From Staphylococcus agnetis (GTDB lineage Bacteria > Bacillota > Bacilli > Staphylococcales > Staphylococcaceae), in NCBI RefSeq assembly GCF_002901865.1, contig NZ_PPQF01000009.1, positions 1-64,000 on the forward strand: DNA of 64,000 bases, in the 5' to 3' direction. How positions within the stretch are numbered: position 1 is the stretch's first letter; each line of letters begins with the position of its first letter. The translations under genes were made by a program, and so were the position numbers. The notes under the pieces are model-generated. The model worked only from the letters and a program-made list of their open reading frames with translations, searched no databases and was not told the DNA's origin. This document shows, one piece after another, positions 9,299 through 21,092 of this stretch.

Positions 9299-9935
9299 GA
9301 CTATGCTCCTTTATTGAAATTGCTAGACCGTCATCCATATTTACAAAATTTGTTGTAAATGTTTTTTGTTGAACAAGCCATTCATTGAACTTTTGTACTT
9401 TCTTAACCATTTGCTTTACATTACGACTTCGAACAATTTCGATATCTGATACAAAGCCATGATAAAGTACGTTATCTGTAATAATGATGCCATTTTCAGA
9501 GAGTAAATCTTGATAAAGTTCAAAGAATTTTTGTGATTGTGCTTTAGCTGCGTCGATAAAAATCATATCATAGTGTCGATCATTCACTGCAGAATATGCT
9601 TCTAAAGCATCTGCTTCTATCAATCGAATTTGATTTTCAAAGTCAAAAGTTTTAAAATTCTCTTTTGCTAAAGTAATCATCTCGGCGTTTCGTTCTATTG
9701 TTGTAACGTGGATAGAAGGATGTACTGAAGCAAAATGCATACTACTATACCCAATAGCACAACCGATTTCTAATATGTTTTTGGGTTGTTTCATTCGTAT
9801 AAGTTGTAAAATCAAGTCTAACGACAGTTGATCGACAATTGGAACTTTATGTTCTTCCGCATAGCTGCGTAACGTATTTAGTTTCGAATCGTGTGATTGT
9901 ATTTTCAAAAAATAATCCTGATTTTTATCAAGCAT
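9291..9935 (-). CDS. trmR: tRNA 5-hydroxyuridine methyltransferase (O-methyltransferase, YrrM type)
   Basis: A 214-residue class I SAM-dependent O-methyltransferase of the catechol-O-methyltransferase-like family. The SAM loop is ILEIGCAIGYSS (about residues 56-67); the metal and active-site stretch IDAAKAQS (about 127-134) and DNVLYHG (about 153-159) follow. The B. subtilis homologue makes 5-methoxyuridine at the tRNA wobble position from the 5-hydroxyuridine supplied by TrhP1/TrhP2. It is the first gene of the unit and has a structured leader with a terminator. Confidence 0.88.
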   Translation of the reverse strand: MLDKNQDYFLKIQSHDSKLNTLRSYAEEHKVPIVDQLSLDLILQLIRMKQPKNILEIGCAIGYSSMHFASVHPSIHVTTIERNAEMITLAKENFKTFDFENQIRLIEADALEAYSAVNDRHYDMIFIDAAKAQSQKFFELYQDLLSENGIIITDNVLYHGFVSDIEIVRSRNVKQMVKKVQKFNEWLVQQKTFTTNFVNMDDGLAISIKEHSHD

Positions 9936-9971
9936 TACTATTTCATCCTTTTTTAGTTAGATGCATACATC

Positions 9972-10001
9972 AAAAAATAAACCAGCCATAGTGACTGATT
10001 T
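9972..10001 (-). terminator. Intrinsic terminator inside the trmR leader (possible attenuator)
   Basis: The stem arms are 9992-10001 and 9979-9988 (AAATCAGTCA with TGGCTGGTTT, two G-U pairs, loop CTA). On the minus strand they are followed by A and six T. It lies between a good -10 element at 10089 and the trmR ATG, 36 bases before the start codon, so it should stop part of the transcripts before the operon. Confidence 0.65.
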
Positions 10002-10088
10002 TCCTTAATGTAACTATACATACAGTGTTATCGCGAAATGCCTGTGTTCTTATATGAGCACATATACACTGATAAAATACTTCTTAAA

Positions 10089-10117
10089 ATTATAACACAA
10101 CTCACATTATTTTTTAA
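10089..10117 (-). promoter_or_regulatory. Candidate promoter of the trmR operon
   Basis: TATAAT (10089-10094, minus strand) has an extended -10 TG upstream (TGTTATAAT). A weak TTAAAA -35 lies 17 bases further up. The predicted start near 10082 gives a leader of about 147 bases. Confidence 0.55.
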
Positions 10118-10183
10118 CACTGAATTCATCTTTAATGATGATTTATTACAAAACACACTGATACCTTAAACTTATCACGTATA

Positions 10184-10224
10184 AAAATAGCCAACAAAAT
10201 TCACTTGTCATGAACTTTGCTGGC
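10184..10224 (-). terminator. Terminator of the alaS-ireB-ruvX-yrzB unit
   Basis: The minus strand reads GCCAGCAAAGTTCA, loop, TGAATTTTGTTGGC, then TATTTTT. The 14-bp arms (10190-10203, 10211-10224) contain G-U pairs. It lies about 40 bases after the yrzB stop. A close relative of this hairpin occurs at 32399-32440. Confidence 0.8.
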
Positions 10225-10264
10225 TTTGTTAAGATTTAGGCGTCGATAATCCCGACACTATTTT

Positions 10265-10585
10265 TTATTCTTCTACTTCATCTAAGTTCGTATTCACAAC
10301 TTCTTCAATCATGTCCCATTCTTCATCTGTTTCAACGGGTAAAAATTTACCACCTTCACCAGTTTCATCAGGTTGATTAATCATTGGAATAAGTTCAATT
10401 AAGTCATCATCGTCAGCTTGAGCGCCTTCTTCTGCAAGAATGACATAATCCTTTTTAAAACCTGGATGATAAAATTCTAACATTTTTCTATATAACACTT
10501 CGTTACCATCTTCATCAAATAATGTTAATAATTCTTCATCATTTTTAAGTTCAATTTCTTGGTTATTATGGTTCATATTTGTCAT
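10265..10585 (-). CDS. yrzB: DUF1292 family protein (YrzB)
   Basis: A 106-residue acidic cytoplasmic protein of the DUF1292/YrzB family. The family core [21 protein letters not shown] covers about residues 19-39, and the protein ends in an acidic [10 protein letters not shown] stretch. Its function is not known. It is always found next to ruvX and ireB downstream of alaS in Firmicutes, as here. It starts 14 bases after ruvX and is the last gene before the terminator. Confidence 0.9.
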   Translation of the reverse strand: MTNMNHNNQEIELKNDEELLTLFDEDGNEVLYRKMLEFYHPGFKKDYVILAEEGAQADDDDLIELIPMINQPDETGEGGKFLPVETDEEWDMIEEVVNTNLDEVEE

Positions 10586-10599
10586 AATATGCTCTCTCC

Positions 10600-11028
10600 T
10601 TAATTTAGTGAGTCTAAATACCCTTGTAAAATAAATACAGCGGCCATTTTATCAATTACTTTTTTTCGTTTTGCTCTTGAAACATCCGCCTCTAATAATG
10701 ATCGTTCTGCTGCCATTGTACTTAATCGTTCATCCCACATAATAATTTCTAATTCTGGCAGTGCTTCTTGTAGTGCTTGTTTATATTTTAAAGAAGCCTC
10801 GCCCCGAAAGCCAATAGAATTATTCATATTCTTAGGGAGACCGATAACCACTGTGCCAACATGTTCTCTTTTAATAATTTCAATCAAGGTATCTATTCCG
10901 AGCTGGTTGTTTTGTTCGTTAATATGGAGTGTGTCTAAACCTTGCGCTGTCCATCCCATTAAATCACTAATGGCAACGCCGACAGTTTTACTACCTACAT
11001 CGAGTCCGATAATTTTATGTTTAAGCAT
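10600..11028 (-). CDS. ruvX: RuvX/YqgF family RNase H-fold nuclease
   Basis: A 142-residue YqgF/RuvX protein. The RNase H-fold active-site residues are visible: [17 protein letters not shown] near residue 6 (Asp10), WDERLST near 99 and [18 protein letters not shown] at the C-terminus (Asp126). It is called a putative Holliday junction resolvase, but homologues take part in 16S rRNA 5' end processing, so the substrate is open. The start overlaps the ireB stop by eight bases. Confidence 0.93.
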   Translation of the reverse strand: MLKHKIIGLDVGSKTVGVAISDLMGWTAQGLDTLHINEQNNQLGIDTLIEIIKREHVGTVVIGLPKNMNNSIGFRGEASLKYKQALQEALPELEIIMWDERLSTMAAERSLLEADVSRAKRKKVIDKMAAVFILQGYLDSLN

Positions 11029-11293
11029 CTGAATCCTTTTGATGATGTTTTAAGTAAAAAGATACGAGCTCTTCCATAATATCATCGCGATCGATATGTC
11101 TAATTTGATTACGTGCTTCATTATGACGTGGAATGTACGCTGGATCACCTGAAAGTAAATAACCTACAATTTGGTTTACTGCGTTATACCCACGTTCTTC
11201 AAGTGTATGATATACATTGTTCAAAACATACTCAACGTTTTCTTTAGGGATGTCTTCATAGCTGAATTTCATCGTTTTATCAAAGTTTTCCAT
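11021..11293 (-). CDS. ireB: IreB family regulatory phosphoprotein (YrzL, DUF965)
   Basis: A 90-residue protein with the family sequence [17 protein letters not shown] and the run [18 protein letters not shown]. IreB in Enterococcus is phosphorylated by the Ser/Thr kinase IreK and lowers cephalosporin resistance. In staphylococci the role is unproven; the kinase would be PknB/Stk1. The gene lies 63 bases after alaS and is translationally coupled to ruvX. Confidence 0.9.
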   Translation of the reverse strand: MENFDKTMKFSYEDIPKENVEYVLNNVYHTLEERGYNAVNQIVGYLLSGDPAYIPRHNEARNQIRHIDRDDIMEELVSFYLKHHQKDSDA

Positions 11294-11356
11294 TCCTTAA
11301 CACTCCTTAAACCATAATGTGATTACACTCTTTATTTTACACGAACAAGACATTGA

Positions 11357-13987
11357 TTATAATGATTTAATATAGTCTTTAATGAATTGTAATGCTGTTG
11401 TTATCTTTTCAGGTTCAGTACCGCCACCTTGAGCCATGTCTGGACGACCGCCACCTTTGCCACCTACGATAGGTGCCATTTCTTTAATAATATCTCCAGC
11501 CTTAATTTGGCCTGTTAAAGATTTAGGTACAGTCGCAATTAAAGATACTTTACCACCAACATGACTCGCTAAAATAATAATCGTATCTTGCAGGCGTGAT
11601 TTAAAATCATCCATAGTCGTACGCATTGCTTTAGCATTATCCACTTCTACTTCTGTAATCAATACAGGTAAATCATTAATTACTTCTACTTTATCTTCTA
11701 TGCTACCCATTTTCAAGTTATTAAGCTCTTTTGACTTTTGTTCGAGCGTGCGTTGAAGTGCTTTTTCTTCTTCTTGAATTTGAACAATTTTATCAAATAC
11801 TTGATCATCCGACTTTGCTTTAACTTGTTGCTTGATTAAATTAAATTGTTCTAAGTAACGCTCTAAATAGAGGCAGGCGTGTTGGCCTGTAACGGCTTCA
11901 ATTCTTCTCACACCAGCACCGGTACCAGATTCGCTTGTAATTTTAAATAAACCAATTTCAGAAGTGTTTTTTACATGGGTTCCACCACAAAGTTCTTTAG
12001 AGAATGGTCCCATATCAACAACTCGTACAACATCACCATATTTCTCACCAAATAGCGCCATAGCACCAGCTGACTTCGCTTCTTCAATAGCCATTTCTTT
12101 TGTTTCAACATCCATACTCTTCCAAATTTCTTCGTTAACACGCTGTTCAACAAGTTGAATTTCTTCACTTGTCATAGGTGCGATATGAGAAAAATCAAAA
12201 CGTAAACGCTCGCTATCTACTAATGAGCCTGCTTGGTTCACATGTGTCCCTAATACTTGTTTTAATGCAGCATGTAACAAATGTGTGGCACTATGATTTT
12301 TCATAATGGCTTTACGTTCTGTCTCATTGACATATGCATGAACGATAGCATCTTCATAGACTTGTCCGAATTTAATCTGTCCTGTATGCAAGTGTTGGCC
12401 ATTTGGCGCTTTGATGACCTCGGATACTTCAATTTCAAATTCATCACTTTGAATAATACCTTTATCTGCAATTTGACCACCGCTAACTGCATAAAAAGGC
12501 GTTTGATCCATTACAAAATATATCGTTTGTCCAGCATCGACTTTTTCTTGGCGTTGGCCATCAACTATAATATCCGTAATCACACTCTCAGTTTGTAACG
12601 TTTGGTAGCCCACAAAACGACTTACTGTTCGTATTGATTTTAATACTTCACTTTGAACTTGCATGGATTGATTATTTTGTCTTGCTTTTCGTGCACGCTC
12701 ACGTTGTGCTTCCATGTGTGCGTTAAAACTTTCCATATCTATTTCCAATTGCGCATCTTGAGTTATTTCTTCAGTCAATTCAATTGGGAAACCATACGTA
12801 TCATATAATTTAAACGCATCAGCACCGCTAATCCTTTCATTAGAAGCTTTTGACGCTTCAATTAATTGATTGAGTATTGAAAGTCCCTCTTCCAATGTTT
12901 CATGAAAGCGTTCTTCTTCTGATTTAATTACACGCGCAATAAAATCGGCTTTTTCTTTTACATTTGGGTAATACGGTTCCATAATGGTTGCCACTACATC
13001 AACTAACTGATATAAAAATGGTTCATTAATATCCAATGATTGACTAAATCGAACTGCACGACGTAACAAACGACGTAATACATAGCCACGACCTTCATTA
13101 GCTGGAAGTGCGCCATCAGAAATCGCAAAAGCAATCGTCCGGATATGGTCAGTGATAACTTTAAAGGCAATGTCATGCGTTGCATTTTCTAAATATGTTT
13201 TCCCAGAAATCTTTTCAACTTCACGCATGATAGGCATAAAGAGGTCTGTTTCATAGTTCGTGCGTACATTTTGAGAAATCGAGGCCATACGTTCAAGCCC
13301 CATCCCTGTATCTATATTTTTACTTGGTAGTGGCGTATATGAGTGATCTTTATTATGATTAAATTCACTAAATACCAAGTTCCACACTTCTAAATAACGT
13401 TCATTTTCTCCACCAGGATACATTTCTTCAGCTGGATCATCCTGTCCATAAGCATCGCCACGATCATAAAATATTTCAGTATTTGGACCAGATGGACCTT
13501 CACCAATATCCCAGAAATTCCCTTCAATACGAATGATACGTGATTCGCTTAAGCCAATTTCATCATGCCATAGTTGATACGCTTCAGTGTCCTCTGGATG
13601 AATCGTTACATATAAACGATCTGGATCCATTGCCATCCAACGATCACTTGTTAAAAATTCCCAAGCAAAAGCAACCGCTTCACGTTTAAAATAGTCCCCG
13701 ATTGAAAAATTACCTAACATTTCAAAAAACGTATGGTGACGCGCTGTAAAACCAACATTTTCAATATCATTTGTTCGAATTGATTTTTGCGCATTAACAA
13801 TTCGAGGTTTTTTAGGTATTTCTCGGCCGTCAAAATATTTTTTTAACGTTGCCACCCCTGAATTAATCCATAATAACGAATCATCGTCAATCGGTACAAG
13901 CGGTGCTGACGGTTCCACCATATGTTCTTTTTCAACAAAAAAATCGATAAACATTTGTCTTATTTCACTAGCTTTTAACGTTTTCAT
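11357..13987 (-). CDS. alaS: Alanyl-tRNA synthetase
   Basis: An 876-residue AlaRS of full length. The class II core is N-terminal ([20 protein letters not shown] near residue 76). The editing domain carries [11 protein letters not shown] and CGGTHV zinc/editing motifs. The C-Ala domain ends with [16 protein letters not shown] start at the ATG at 13987; an in-frame GTG lies directly before it, and GGAG is about ten bases upstream. Expression is controlled by the alanine T-box leader just upstream. Short frames on the opposite strand inside this gene are shadows. Confidence 0.97.
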   Translation of the reverse strand: MKTLKASEIRQMFIDFFVEKEHMVEPSAPLVPIDDDSLLWINSGVATLKKYFDGREIPKKPRIVNAQKSIRTNDIENVGFTARHHTFFEMLGNFSIGDYFKREAVAFAWEFLTSDRWMAMDPDRLYVTIHPEDTEAYQLWHDEIGLSESRIIRIEGNFWDIGEGPSGPNTEIFYDRGDAYGQDDPAEEMYPGGENERYLEVWNLVFSEFNHNKDHSYTPLPSKNIDTGMGLERMASISQNVRTNYETDLFMPIMREVEKISGKTYLENATHDIAFKVITDHIRTIAFAISDGALPANEGRGYVLRRLLRRAVRFSQSLDINEPFLYQLVDVVATIMEPYYPNVKEKADFIARVIKSEEERFHETLEEGLSILNQLIEASKASNERISGADAFKLYDTYGFPIELTEEITQDAQLEIDMESFNAHMEAQRERARKARQNNQSMQVQSEVLKSIRTVSRFVGYQTLQTESVITDIIVDGQRQEKVDAGQTIYFVMDQTPFYAVSGGQIADKGIIQSDEFEIEVSEVIKAPNGQHLHTGQIKFGQVYEDAIVHAYVNETERKAIMKNHSATHLLHAALKQVLGTHVNQAGSLVDSERLRFDFSHIAPMTSEEIQLVEQRVNEEIWKSMDVETKEMAIEEAKSAGAMALFGEKYGDVVRVVDMGPFSKELCGGTHVKNTSEIGLFKITSESGTGAGVRRIEAVTGQHACLYLERYLEQFNLIKQQVKAKSDDQVFDKIVQIQEEEKALQRTLEQKSKELNNLKMGSIEDKVEVINDLPVLITEVEVDNAKAMRTTMDDFKSRLQDTIIILASHVGGKVSLIATVPKSLTGQIKAGDIIKEMAPIVGGKGGGRPDMAQGGGTEPEKITTALQFIKDYIKSL

Positions 13988-14198
13988 CACACATCATCTC
14001 CTAAAAAAATAAGACACTCGTCTCTCAAAAAGGGACGAATGTCTCGCGGTACCACCCTAGTTATGATTTTAAAATCATCACTTTGTCGATATATAATTAA
14101 TCTAGATATAGTAGCGTTCAATGGTCTTAATCGTACATCTCAGCACCTGCACGTCTCTGTGAATTAAGGAAGCATTTACTCGGCTATATCAATTGAAT
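13988..14198 (-). promoter_or_regulatory. T-box riboswitch, alanine type, upstream of alaS
   Basis: The T-box sequence AGGGTGGTACCGCG is at 14045-14058. It is followed by a terminator hairpin (AGACATTCGTC with GACGAGTGTCT, then seven T, about 14003-14043). The Stem I apical motif GGTGCTGAGA is present. The specifier lies in TTGAAC-GCT-AC, with GCT (alanine) at 14113-14115. Uncharged tRNA-Ala should stabilise the antiterminator and switch on alaS. Confidence 0.93.
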
Positions 14199-14204
14199 AA
14201 TTCT

Positions 14205-14233
14205 ATTATATTAAGCGTTTTAAACATTGTCAA
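14205..14233 (-). promoter_or_regulatory. Consensus sigma-A promoter for the alaS leader
   Basis: Perfect TTGACA (14228-14233) and TATAAT (14205-14210) with a 17-base spacer. The -35 hexamer lies in the last codons of recD2. Transcription should begin near 14198. Confidence 0.85.
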
Positions 14234-16592
14234 TTTCCATAAAATCGTATGGGCTTACATTTTGCATATTAATCATTGGATCAATGCTATACATTGTGTC
14301 TTCAGTTAATGAAATGACTTCACTCGATGTCTCTTCAGAATTAAAATATTGTTCTAAAAAGGATTGTTGCCGCGTGAGTCTCACTTGGCCTTCCGTTTTC
14401 AAACCAATATTGAAAGCATCTGAATCTCCTAAAAATACAAGTGATTGCTTTGCACGGGTTAAACCCGTATAAAGAATTGGCTTTTGAAGCATCCGAAAAT
14501 ATTGCTTGACTATCGGCATAATGACGATTGGAAATTCTGACCCTTGTGCTTTATGAATCGACGTACAATACGCATGTGTTAATTCTGTTAGATCCGATTT
14601 TAAATACGTAATCTCATTACCTTCGTAATCTACAATGACCACATCTTTGTTCAGTACATTTTCCTTCGCCCAAAATATACCAGCAATGACACCAATATCT
14701 CCATTAAAAATATTATCATTCGGTCGATTAACAAGTTGAAGTACTTTGTCACCTTTTCGGTACACAATATCTCCAAAGTGTATTGCTCTTGTATCATCGT
14801 TTTCAATTGGATTTAAAATATCTTGTAGGACTTTATTGAGCTTATGAATACCCGCATTCCCACGGTACATTGGTGCAAGTACTTGAATATCAGACATATC
14901 ATAACCTTTACTCACGGCATTTGTTACGACTTTACGAACAACTTCTGGAATTTGATCAATATGACAAGGAATAAAGGATCGATCATGAAACCGCTCGGTA
15001 ATGTCTACGTTTAAACCCGCCTTCATGTTATGAGCAAGTGCAATAATACTTGAACCATCTTGTTGGCGGTATACTTCTTTTAAATTAATGCGCTTTAATG
15101 ATTTTGATGAGATTAAATCTTTAAATACTTGTCCTGGACCTACTGATGGTAATTGGTCCTCATCACCAACTAATACAACTTGTGCATCTTCAGGAACTGC
15201 TGCCATAAATTGATGAAATAGCCATGTATCTACCATTGACATTTCGTCAATAATGATAAGCTTTGCATGAATTTCATTATCTAGAATGTCTTCTGGCTTG
15301 GTATCTTGATTCCAACCTATCAAGCGGTGAATCGTCATAGCATCAAGACCCGTCGCATCATGCAACCTTTTCGATGCACGACCAGTAGGTGCTGCGAGAA
15401 CCACGGGGTAATCTTCATCTCCGTAATCGTCATAATTTAAAGAAATACCATGTAAGGCCGCATAGAGGTGTACAATCCCTTTGATTACAGTTGTTTTACC
15501 CGTCCCTGGACCACCAGTTAAAATCATCATTTTATTTTGCATTGCAGCTTCAAGTGCTTCTTTTTGTGCCTCAGCATAAGTCACGCCATTTGATTCTTCA
15601 ATTTCACCAATATGTAATTGAATGTCTGATTGATCAAACGTATCCATAAATACTTGATTATGCATTAATTTATAGATATTTTGGCTACTTTTAAGTTCTG
15701 AATAATACAAACTTGGTATCGCGATATGATCATTATCATTAATCAACCGCTTCTCTTCTATAAGTTGACAAAGTACGTCTTCAAGCATCGTCTGATCAAT
15801 TGCTGTTTCGTGTTGTTTAGTAAGTAAGGTAGAGGACTCAGTCATTAACGTATCTTTAGGTAAATACGTATGCCCCTGTTTAATACAGATTTCTTCTACA
15901 ATGTATTGAATCCCTGCTTTAAGTCGATTTGGGTGTGTATACGAAATACCTACTAAACTTGCAAGTTGATCAGCTTTTTGAAAGCCTACGCCACGTATAT
16001 CATATACGAGTTGATAGGGATTTTGATCAATAACGTTAATGGTCTCATCCTTATAAAATTTATAAATATCCATGGCCAATTTCGCACCAAAACCAAGTTC
16101 GTTTAAGCGAATCATGATTTGTTCACTCGCTTGATTTTGAGACACTTGTTCTGCAATTTGCTGTTGCTTTGCTTTAGACAATTTCGGTACTTGTTCAAGA
16201 ACTGATGCGTCATTTAAAATAGACTGAATTGCATTGTCACCTAATGTATCTACAATGGATTCTGCTGTTTTTTTACCCACACCTTTAAACAGGTCACTTG
16301 ATAAATATTGAACAATAGAATCTCTCGTTTGAGGTATTTCTTTTTGAAACGTTTCTGCTTTTAATTGTTTGCCGTACCGAGGATGTTCTGCTACTTGACC
16401 TTTGAAAGTATATGTTTCGCCTTCAACGATATTTGGAAAATACCCAACAACTGTTGCCATTGTTTCAAAGTCTTCATTAGAATCTTCAACCTCTACTTTG
16501 AGGACCGTATAGTAATTATCACTATTTTGAAAAAGAATGACTTCGATGTTCCCTTTGATATATGACTGTTCAAATAGTGTTGGGTTTTCCAC
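14220..16592 (-). CDS. recD2: ATP-dependent RecD2 helicase
   Basis: A 790-residue RecD2/YrrC-type superfamily 1B helicase. The N-terminal OB-like and helix-hairpin-helix region is followed by the motor. Walker A is LTGGPGTGKTT near residue 358, motif II is IIDEMSM near 443, VGDEDQLPSVGPG near 476 is motif III, and HAYCTSIHKAQGSEFP near 690 is motif V. It unwinds DNA 5' to 3' without RecBC. The start codon is GTG, marked by GGGGAGG eight bases upstream within the 3' end of the TPR gene. Its 3' end carries the alaS promoter. Confidence 0.94.
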   Translation of the reverse strand: MENPTLFEQSYIKGNIEVILFQNSDNYYTVLKVEVEDSNEDFETMATVVGYFPNIVEGETYTFKGQVAEHPRYGKQLKAETFQKEIPQTRDSIVQYLSSDLFKGVGKKTAESIVDTLGDNAIQSILNDASVLEQVPKLSKAKQQQIAEQVSQNQASEQIMIRLNELGFGAKLAMDIYKFYKDETINVIDQNPYQLVYDIRGVGFQKADQLASLVGISYTHPNRLKAGIQYIVEEICIKQGHTYLPKDTLMTESSTLLTKQHETAIDQTMLEDVLCQLIEEKRLINDNDHIAIPSLYYSELKSSQNIYKLMHNQVFMDTFDQSDIQLHIGEIEESNGVTYAEAQKEALEAAMQNKMMILTGGPGTGKTTVIKGIVHLYAALHGISLNYDDYGDEDYPVVLAAPTGRASKRLHDATGLDAMTIHRLIGWNQDTKPEDILDNEIHAKLIIIDEMSMVDTWLFHQFMAAVPEDAQVVLVGDEDQLPSVGPGQVFKDLISSKSLKRINLKEVYRQQDGSSIIALAHNMKAGLNVDITERFHDRSFIPCHIDQIPEVVRKVVTNAVSKGYDMSDIQVLAPMYRGNAGIHKLNKVLQDILNPIENDDTRAIHFGDIVYRKGDKVLQLVNRPNDNIFNGDIGVIAGIFWAKENVLNKDVVIVDYEGNEITYLKSDLTELTHAYCTSIHKAQGSEFPIVIMPIVKQYFRMLQKPILYTGLTRAKQSLVFLGDSDAFNIGLKTEGQVRLTRQQSFLEQYFNSEETSSEVISLTEDTMYSIDPMINMQNVSPYDFMEIDNV

Positions 16593-16595
16593 GTG

Positions 16596-17270
16596 TTATA
16601 CCTCCCCTTCAGATTTAATCATTTCAAATGTTTTTAATGCATGGTGACTTAATACATGATCATGAGCCATTTCAGTTGCTTTTTTGAACCCTTCAATGGC
16701 TTCATCAATGTCTTCATTTAACATATAATTTGCCAATGTAAGATTATATTTGGCATCTGCATGCTTGTTGTCTTTTTCAAGAATCGTCGACAATACAGAA
16801 ATGGCTGTTTGAAACATTTCTAGCTCACATAATAATAATCCGTATTGAAATTGGACTTCTAAATCAGCAAAGTTTTCATCTAATTCAGCTGCTCTCATTA
16901 GAAAAGGCAAAGCTTGCTTTTTAGCATCCAACTGATAAAAAGACATGCCAATCATATAGTTTGTATCTTTATTATCTAATCCATTTTGAATCGCAGTTTG
17001 ATATAATTTAATCGCCTCTTGGAAACGAGATTCATTATAATAAACATTTGCAAAGTTATAATAGATTGCGGCATTTTTAGGATTTAGTGTTAGGGCGCGT
17101 TGGAAGAATTTTTCTGCCTTTTCAATTTCTCCAGCTTCTGCCAATAAAATACCAGAATTGATATAGTTTTCAACTTGTTCTGGTTGAGCTTCTATATTAT
17201 TAAAACAAGCTTCTAGTGCTTTATCATATAGTCCTTGTTGAATCAATTGGTGAATTTCAGTTTGTTCCAT
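16596..17270 (-). CDS. Tetratricopeptide-repeat protein
   Basis: A 224-residue protein of about five to six TPR units; for example AEKFFQRALTLNPKNAAIYY at about residues 56-75 and the repeats that follow. It has no signal peptide and no enzyme domain, so it is a cytoplasmic scaffold of unknown partner. It lies between mnmA (38 bases upstream) and recD2 (three bases downstream), an arrangement conserved in Bacilli. The function is unknown. Confidence 0.88.
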   Translation of the reverse strand: MEQTEIHQLIQQGLYDKALEACFNNIEAQPEQVENYINSGILLAEAGEIEKAEKFFQRALTLNPKNAAIYYNFANVYYNESRFQEAIKLYQTAIQNGLDNKDTNYMIGMSFYQLDAKKQALPFLMRAAELDENFADLEVQFQYGLLLCELEMFQTAISVLSTILEKDNKHADAKYNLTLANYMLNEDIDEAIEGFKKATEMAHDHVLSHHALKTFEMIKSEGEV

Positions 17271-17308
17271 TTTAAACTCCTCTATGACGAAATATTAACT
17301 CAATTATC

Positions 17309-19560
<2,252 letters not shown>

Positions 19561-19780
19561 TATTCGTCCGTCCTTTCTTATTTTCAATGTTCCTATTTTA
19601 GCACTTGACACTTAAAATTTCTAGTCGCTGGTTTATAAAGTATAGTAACCATATATTAATTAATTTAAGCATATCATTCTATGGATAAAACGTGAACGTA
19701 AAGAGGATTTTATTCCAATAAGCATATTCATATTTGTATGAATCGTCGTTTGGTATAGTAATGAGGAAGGAAGTGTTAAT

Positions 19781-20791
19781 ATGTCAAATCACATTCGTTA
19801 CTCTGCATTAAATTTAGTACCAATTCGCGAAGGATCTAATGAAAAAGAAGCAATTGCTCAAATGACAGCATTGGCGCAACACTTAGAAACGTTAAACTAT
19901 GAAAGATATTGGATTGCTGAGCATCATAATGCACCTAATTTAGTTAGTTCGGCCACTGCCCTATTAATTCAACATTGTTTAAGCCAGACGCGCCATATGC
20001 GTATAGGTTCAGGTGGCATTATGTTACCGAATCATGCACCTTTAATTGTTGCTGAACAATTTGGTACGTTAAATGTGTTATATGGTGATCGTGTAGATTT
20101 AGGGCTGGGTCGTGCACCTGGTACAGATATGGCAACTGCGAGTGCCCTACGTCGTGACCAACATGATGGCGTGTATCAATTTCCTGAGGAAGTGCAACAA
20201 CTATTACAATACTTCGGTTCTGAAACCAATCAAGGATATGTTAAAGCCATTCCAGCAGTTAATAAACAAGTACCTTTGTATATTTTAGGGTCGTCTACTG
20301 ATTCTGCTCATGTTGCCGCCCGACAAGGTTTGCCTTATGTATTTGCTGGTCATTTTGCCCCTCAACAAATGAAGGAAGCACTGGCTATCTACAGAGAATT
20401 ATTTGAACCATCACAATATTTATCCGAACCCTACATCATCGTGTGTCTTAATGCTATTTTAGCTGATTCTAATGAGGAGGCAAATTACTTAGCAACTACA
20501 CAAGCACAAGTCTTCGCGAGTATTTTGAATGGACGTATGCAAAAAATGCAACCACCTGTTCAAGACTTGACTCAAATATTATCACCGCGTATCATCGCAT
20601 TAGCTGAACAACGCATTGCAGGGTCATTAGTTGGTGACAAAGCAACGGTTAAAGAAAAAATTAAAGACTTTATCGCACACTATGGTGCAATTAATGAAAT
20701 CATGACAGTAAGTTATATTTATGACACTACTTTACAACACCGTTCTTATCAATATTTTAAGGAAGTTATAGATGAAATCAATCATTCCTGA
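19781..20791 (+). CDS. Luciferase-like FMN-dependent oxidoreductase (LLM class)
   Basis: A 336-residue LLM-class flavin oxidoreductase (bacterial luciferase alpha/beta-like barrel). It has the starting strand YSALNLVPIREG, the substrate/flavin segment RYWIAEHHNAPNLVSSATA near residue 46, the GSGGIMLPNHAPL stretch and DRVDLGLGRAPGTD near 105. It probably reduces FMN-bound substrates with oxygen; the substrate is unknown. This is one of only four plus-strand genes seen, with ribosome site AGGAAGG, and it converges on a small stress-type gene across a shared terminator. Confidence 0.88.
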   Translation: MSNHIRYSALNLVPIREGSNEKEAIAQMTALAQHLETLNYERYWIAEHHNAPNLVSSATALLIQHCLSQTRHMRIGSGGIMLPNHAPLIVAEQFGTLNVLYGDRVDLGLGRAPGTDMATASALRRDQHDGVYQFPEEVQQLLQYFGSETNQGYVKAIPAVNKQVPLYILGSSTDSAHVAARQGLPYVFAGHFAPQQMKEALAIYRELFEPSQYLSEPYIIVCLNAILADSNEEANYLATTQAQVFASILNGRMQKMQPPVQDLTQILSPRIIALAEQRIAGSLVGDKATVKEKIKDFIAHYGAINEIMTVSYIYDTTLQHRSYQYFKEVIDEINHS

Positions 20792-20804
20792 CGTAATGAC
20801 ACAA

Positions 20805-20837
20805 AAAAGCAATGGATCTAAAAGACCCATTGCTTTT
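20805..20837. terminator. Bidirectional terminator between the LLM oxidoreductase and the small gene at 20843
   Basis: A 14-base stem (AAAAGCAATGGATC with GACCCATTGCTTTT, one mismatch) has runs of A on the left and T on the right. It can end transcripts from both converging genes. Confidence 0.8.
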
Positions 20838-20842
20838 CACAT

Positions 20843-21007
20843 TTATTTATTATCGCCAGAAAATTTGTTAAATGCGTCTTTAGCTTTGTCAGCTAAGCCG
20901 CCTTTATCGTCATTGTTGTCGTTATTTTCACCATTTTGTTTATCTTGATACTTGTCATAAGCGTCTTTAGCTTTATCTAAATATTCTTCGCCTTGTTTTT
21001 TATCCAT
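20843..21007 (-). CDS. Small hydrophilic protein, likely stress-induced
   Basis: A 54-residue very hydrophilic protein rich in Asp, Lys and Asn. Two related KAKDAYDKY / KAKDAFNKF segments flank a low-complexity Asn/Asp stretch. The ATG at 21007 follows AAGGAGG by eight bases; the longer frame would place that ribosome site inside the coding region. I do not recognise a defined domain, though the repeated KAKDA segments resemble CsbD-like proteins such as its neighbour. A sigma-B-type promoter lies directly upstream. The function is unknown. Confidence 0.75.
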   Translation of the reverse strand: MDKKQGEEYLDKAKDAYDKYQDKQNGENNDNNDDKGGLADKAKDAFNKFSGDNK

Positions 21008-21040
21008 TATGGATACCTCCTTGTTCAAGATATTATGTGA

Positions 21041-21065
21041 ATACCCTTACGAGTGAATGTTAAAC
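21041..21065 (-). promoter_or_regulatory. Sigma-B-type promoter for the gene at 20843-21007
   Basis: On the minus strand GTTTAA (21060-21065) and GGGTAT (21041-21046) are 13 bases apart. This matches the staphylococcal sigma-B consensus fully at both elements and places the start about 25 bases before the ribosome site. Confidence 0.7.
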
Positions 21066-21092
21066 ATGCAACAATATTCGAGATTAAAACGG

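Larger units (their letters stand above)
9936..10264. other. Spacer with the trmR leader and the yrzB terminator
   Basis: About 330 bases without a gene. The part next to trmR is a leader with a closing stem (CAGTGT/ACACTG, 10023-10028 with 10066-10071), an inner hairpin TATATG/CATATA, and the terminator at 9972-10001. The part next to yrzB holds the yrzB terminator. I found no coding frame. Confidence 0.6.

Noticed and set aside
12281-12598. A 105-codon plus-strand frame inside alaS
   Set aside because: Antisense to AlaRS coding sequence, unusual Cys/Phe-rich composition and no start signals.
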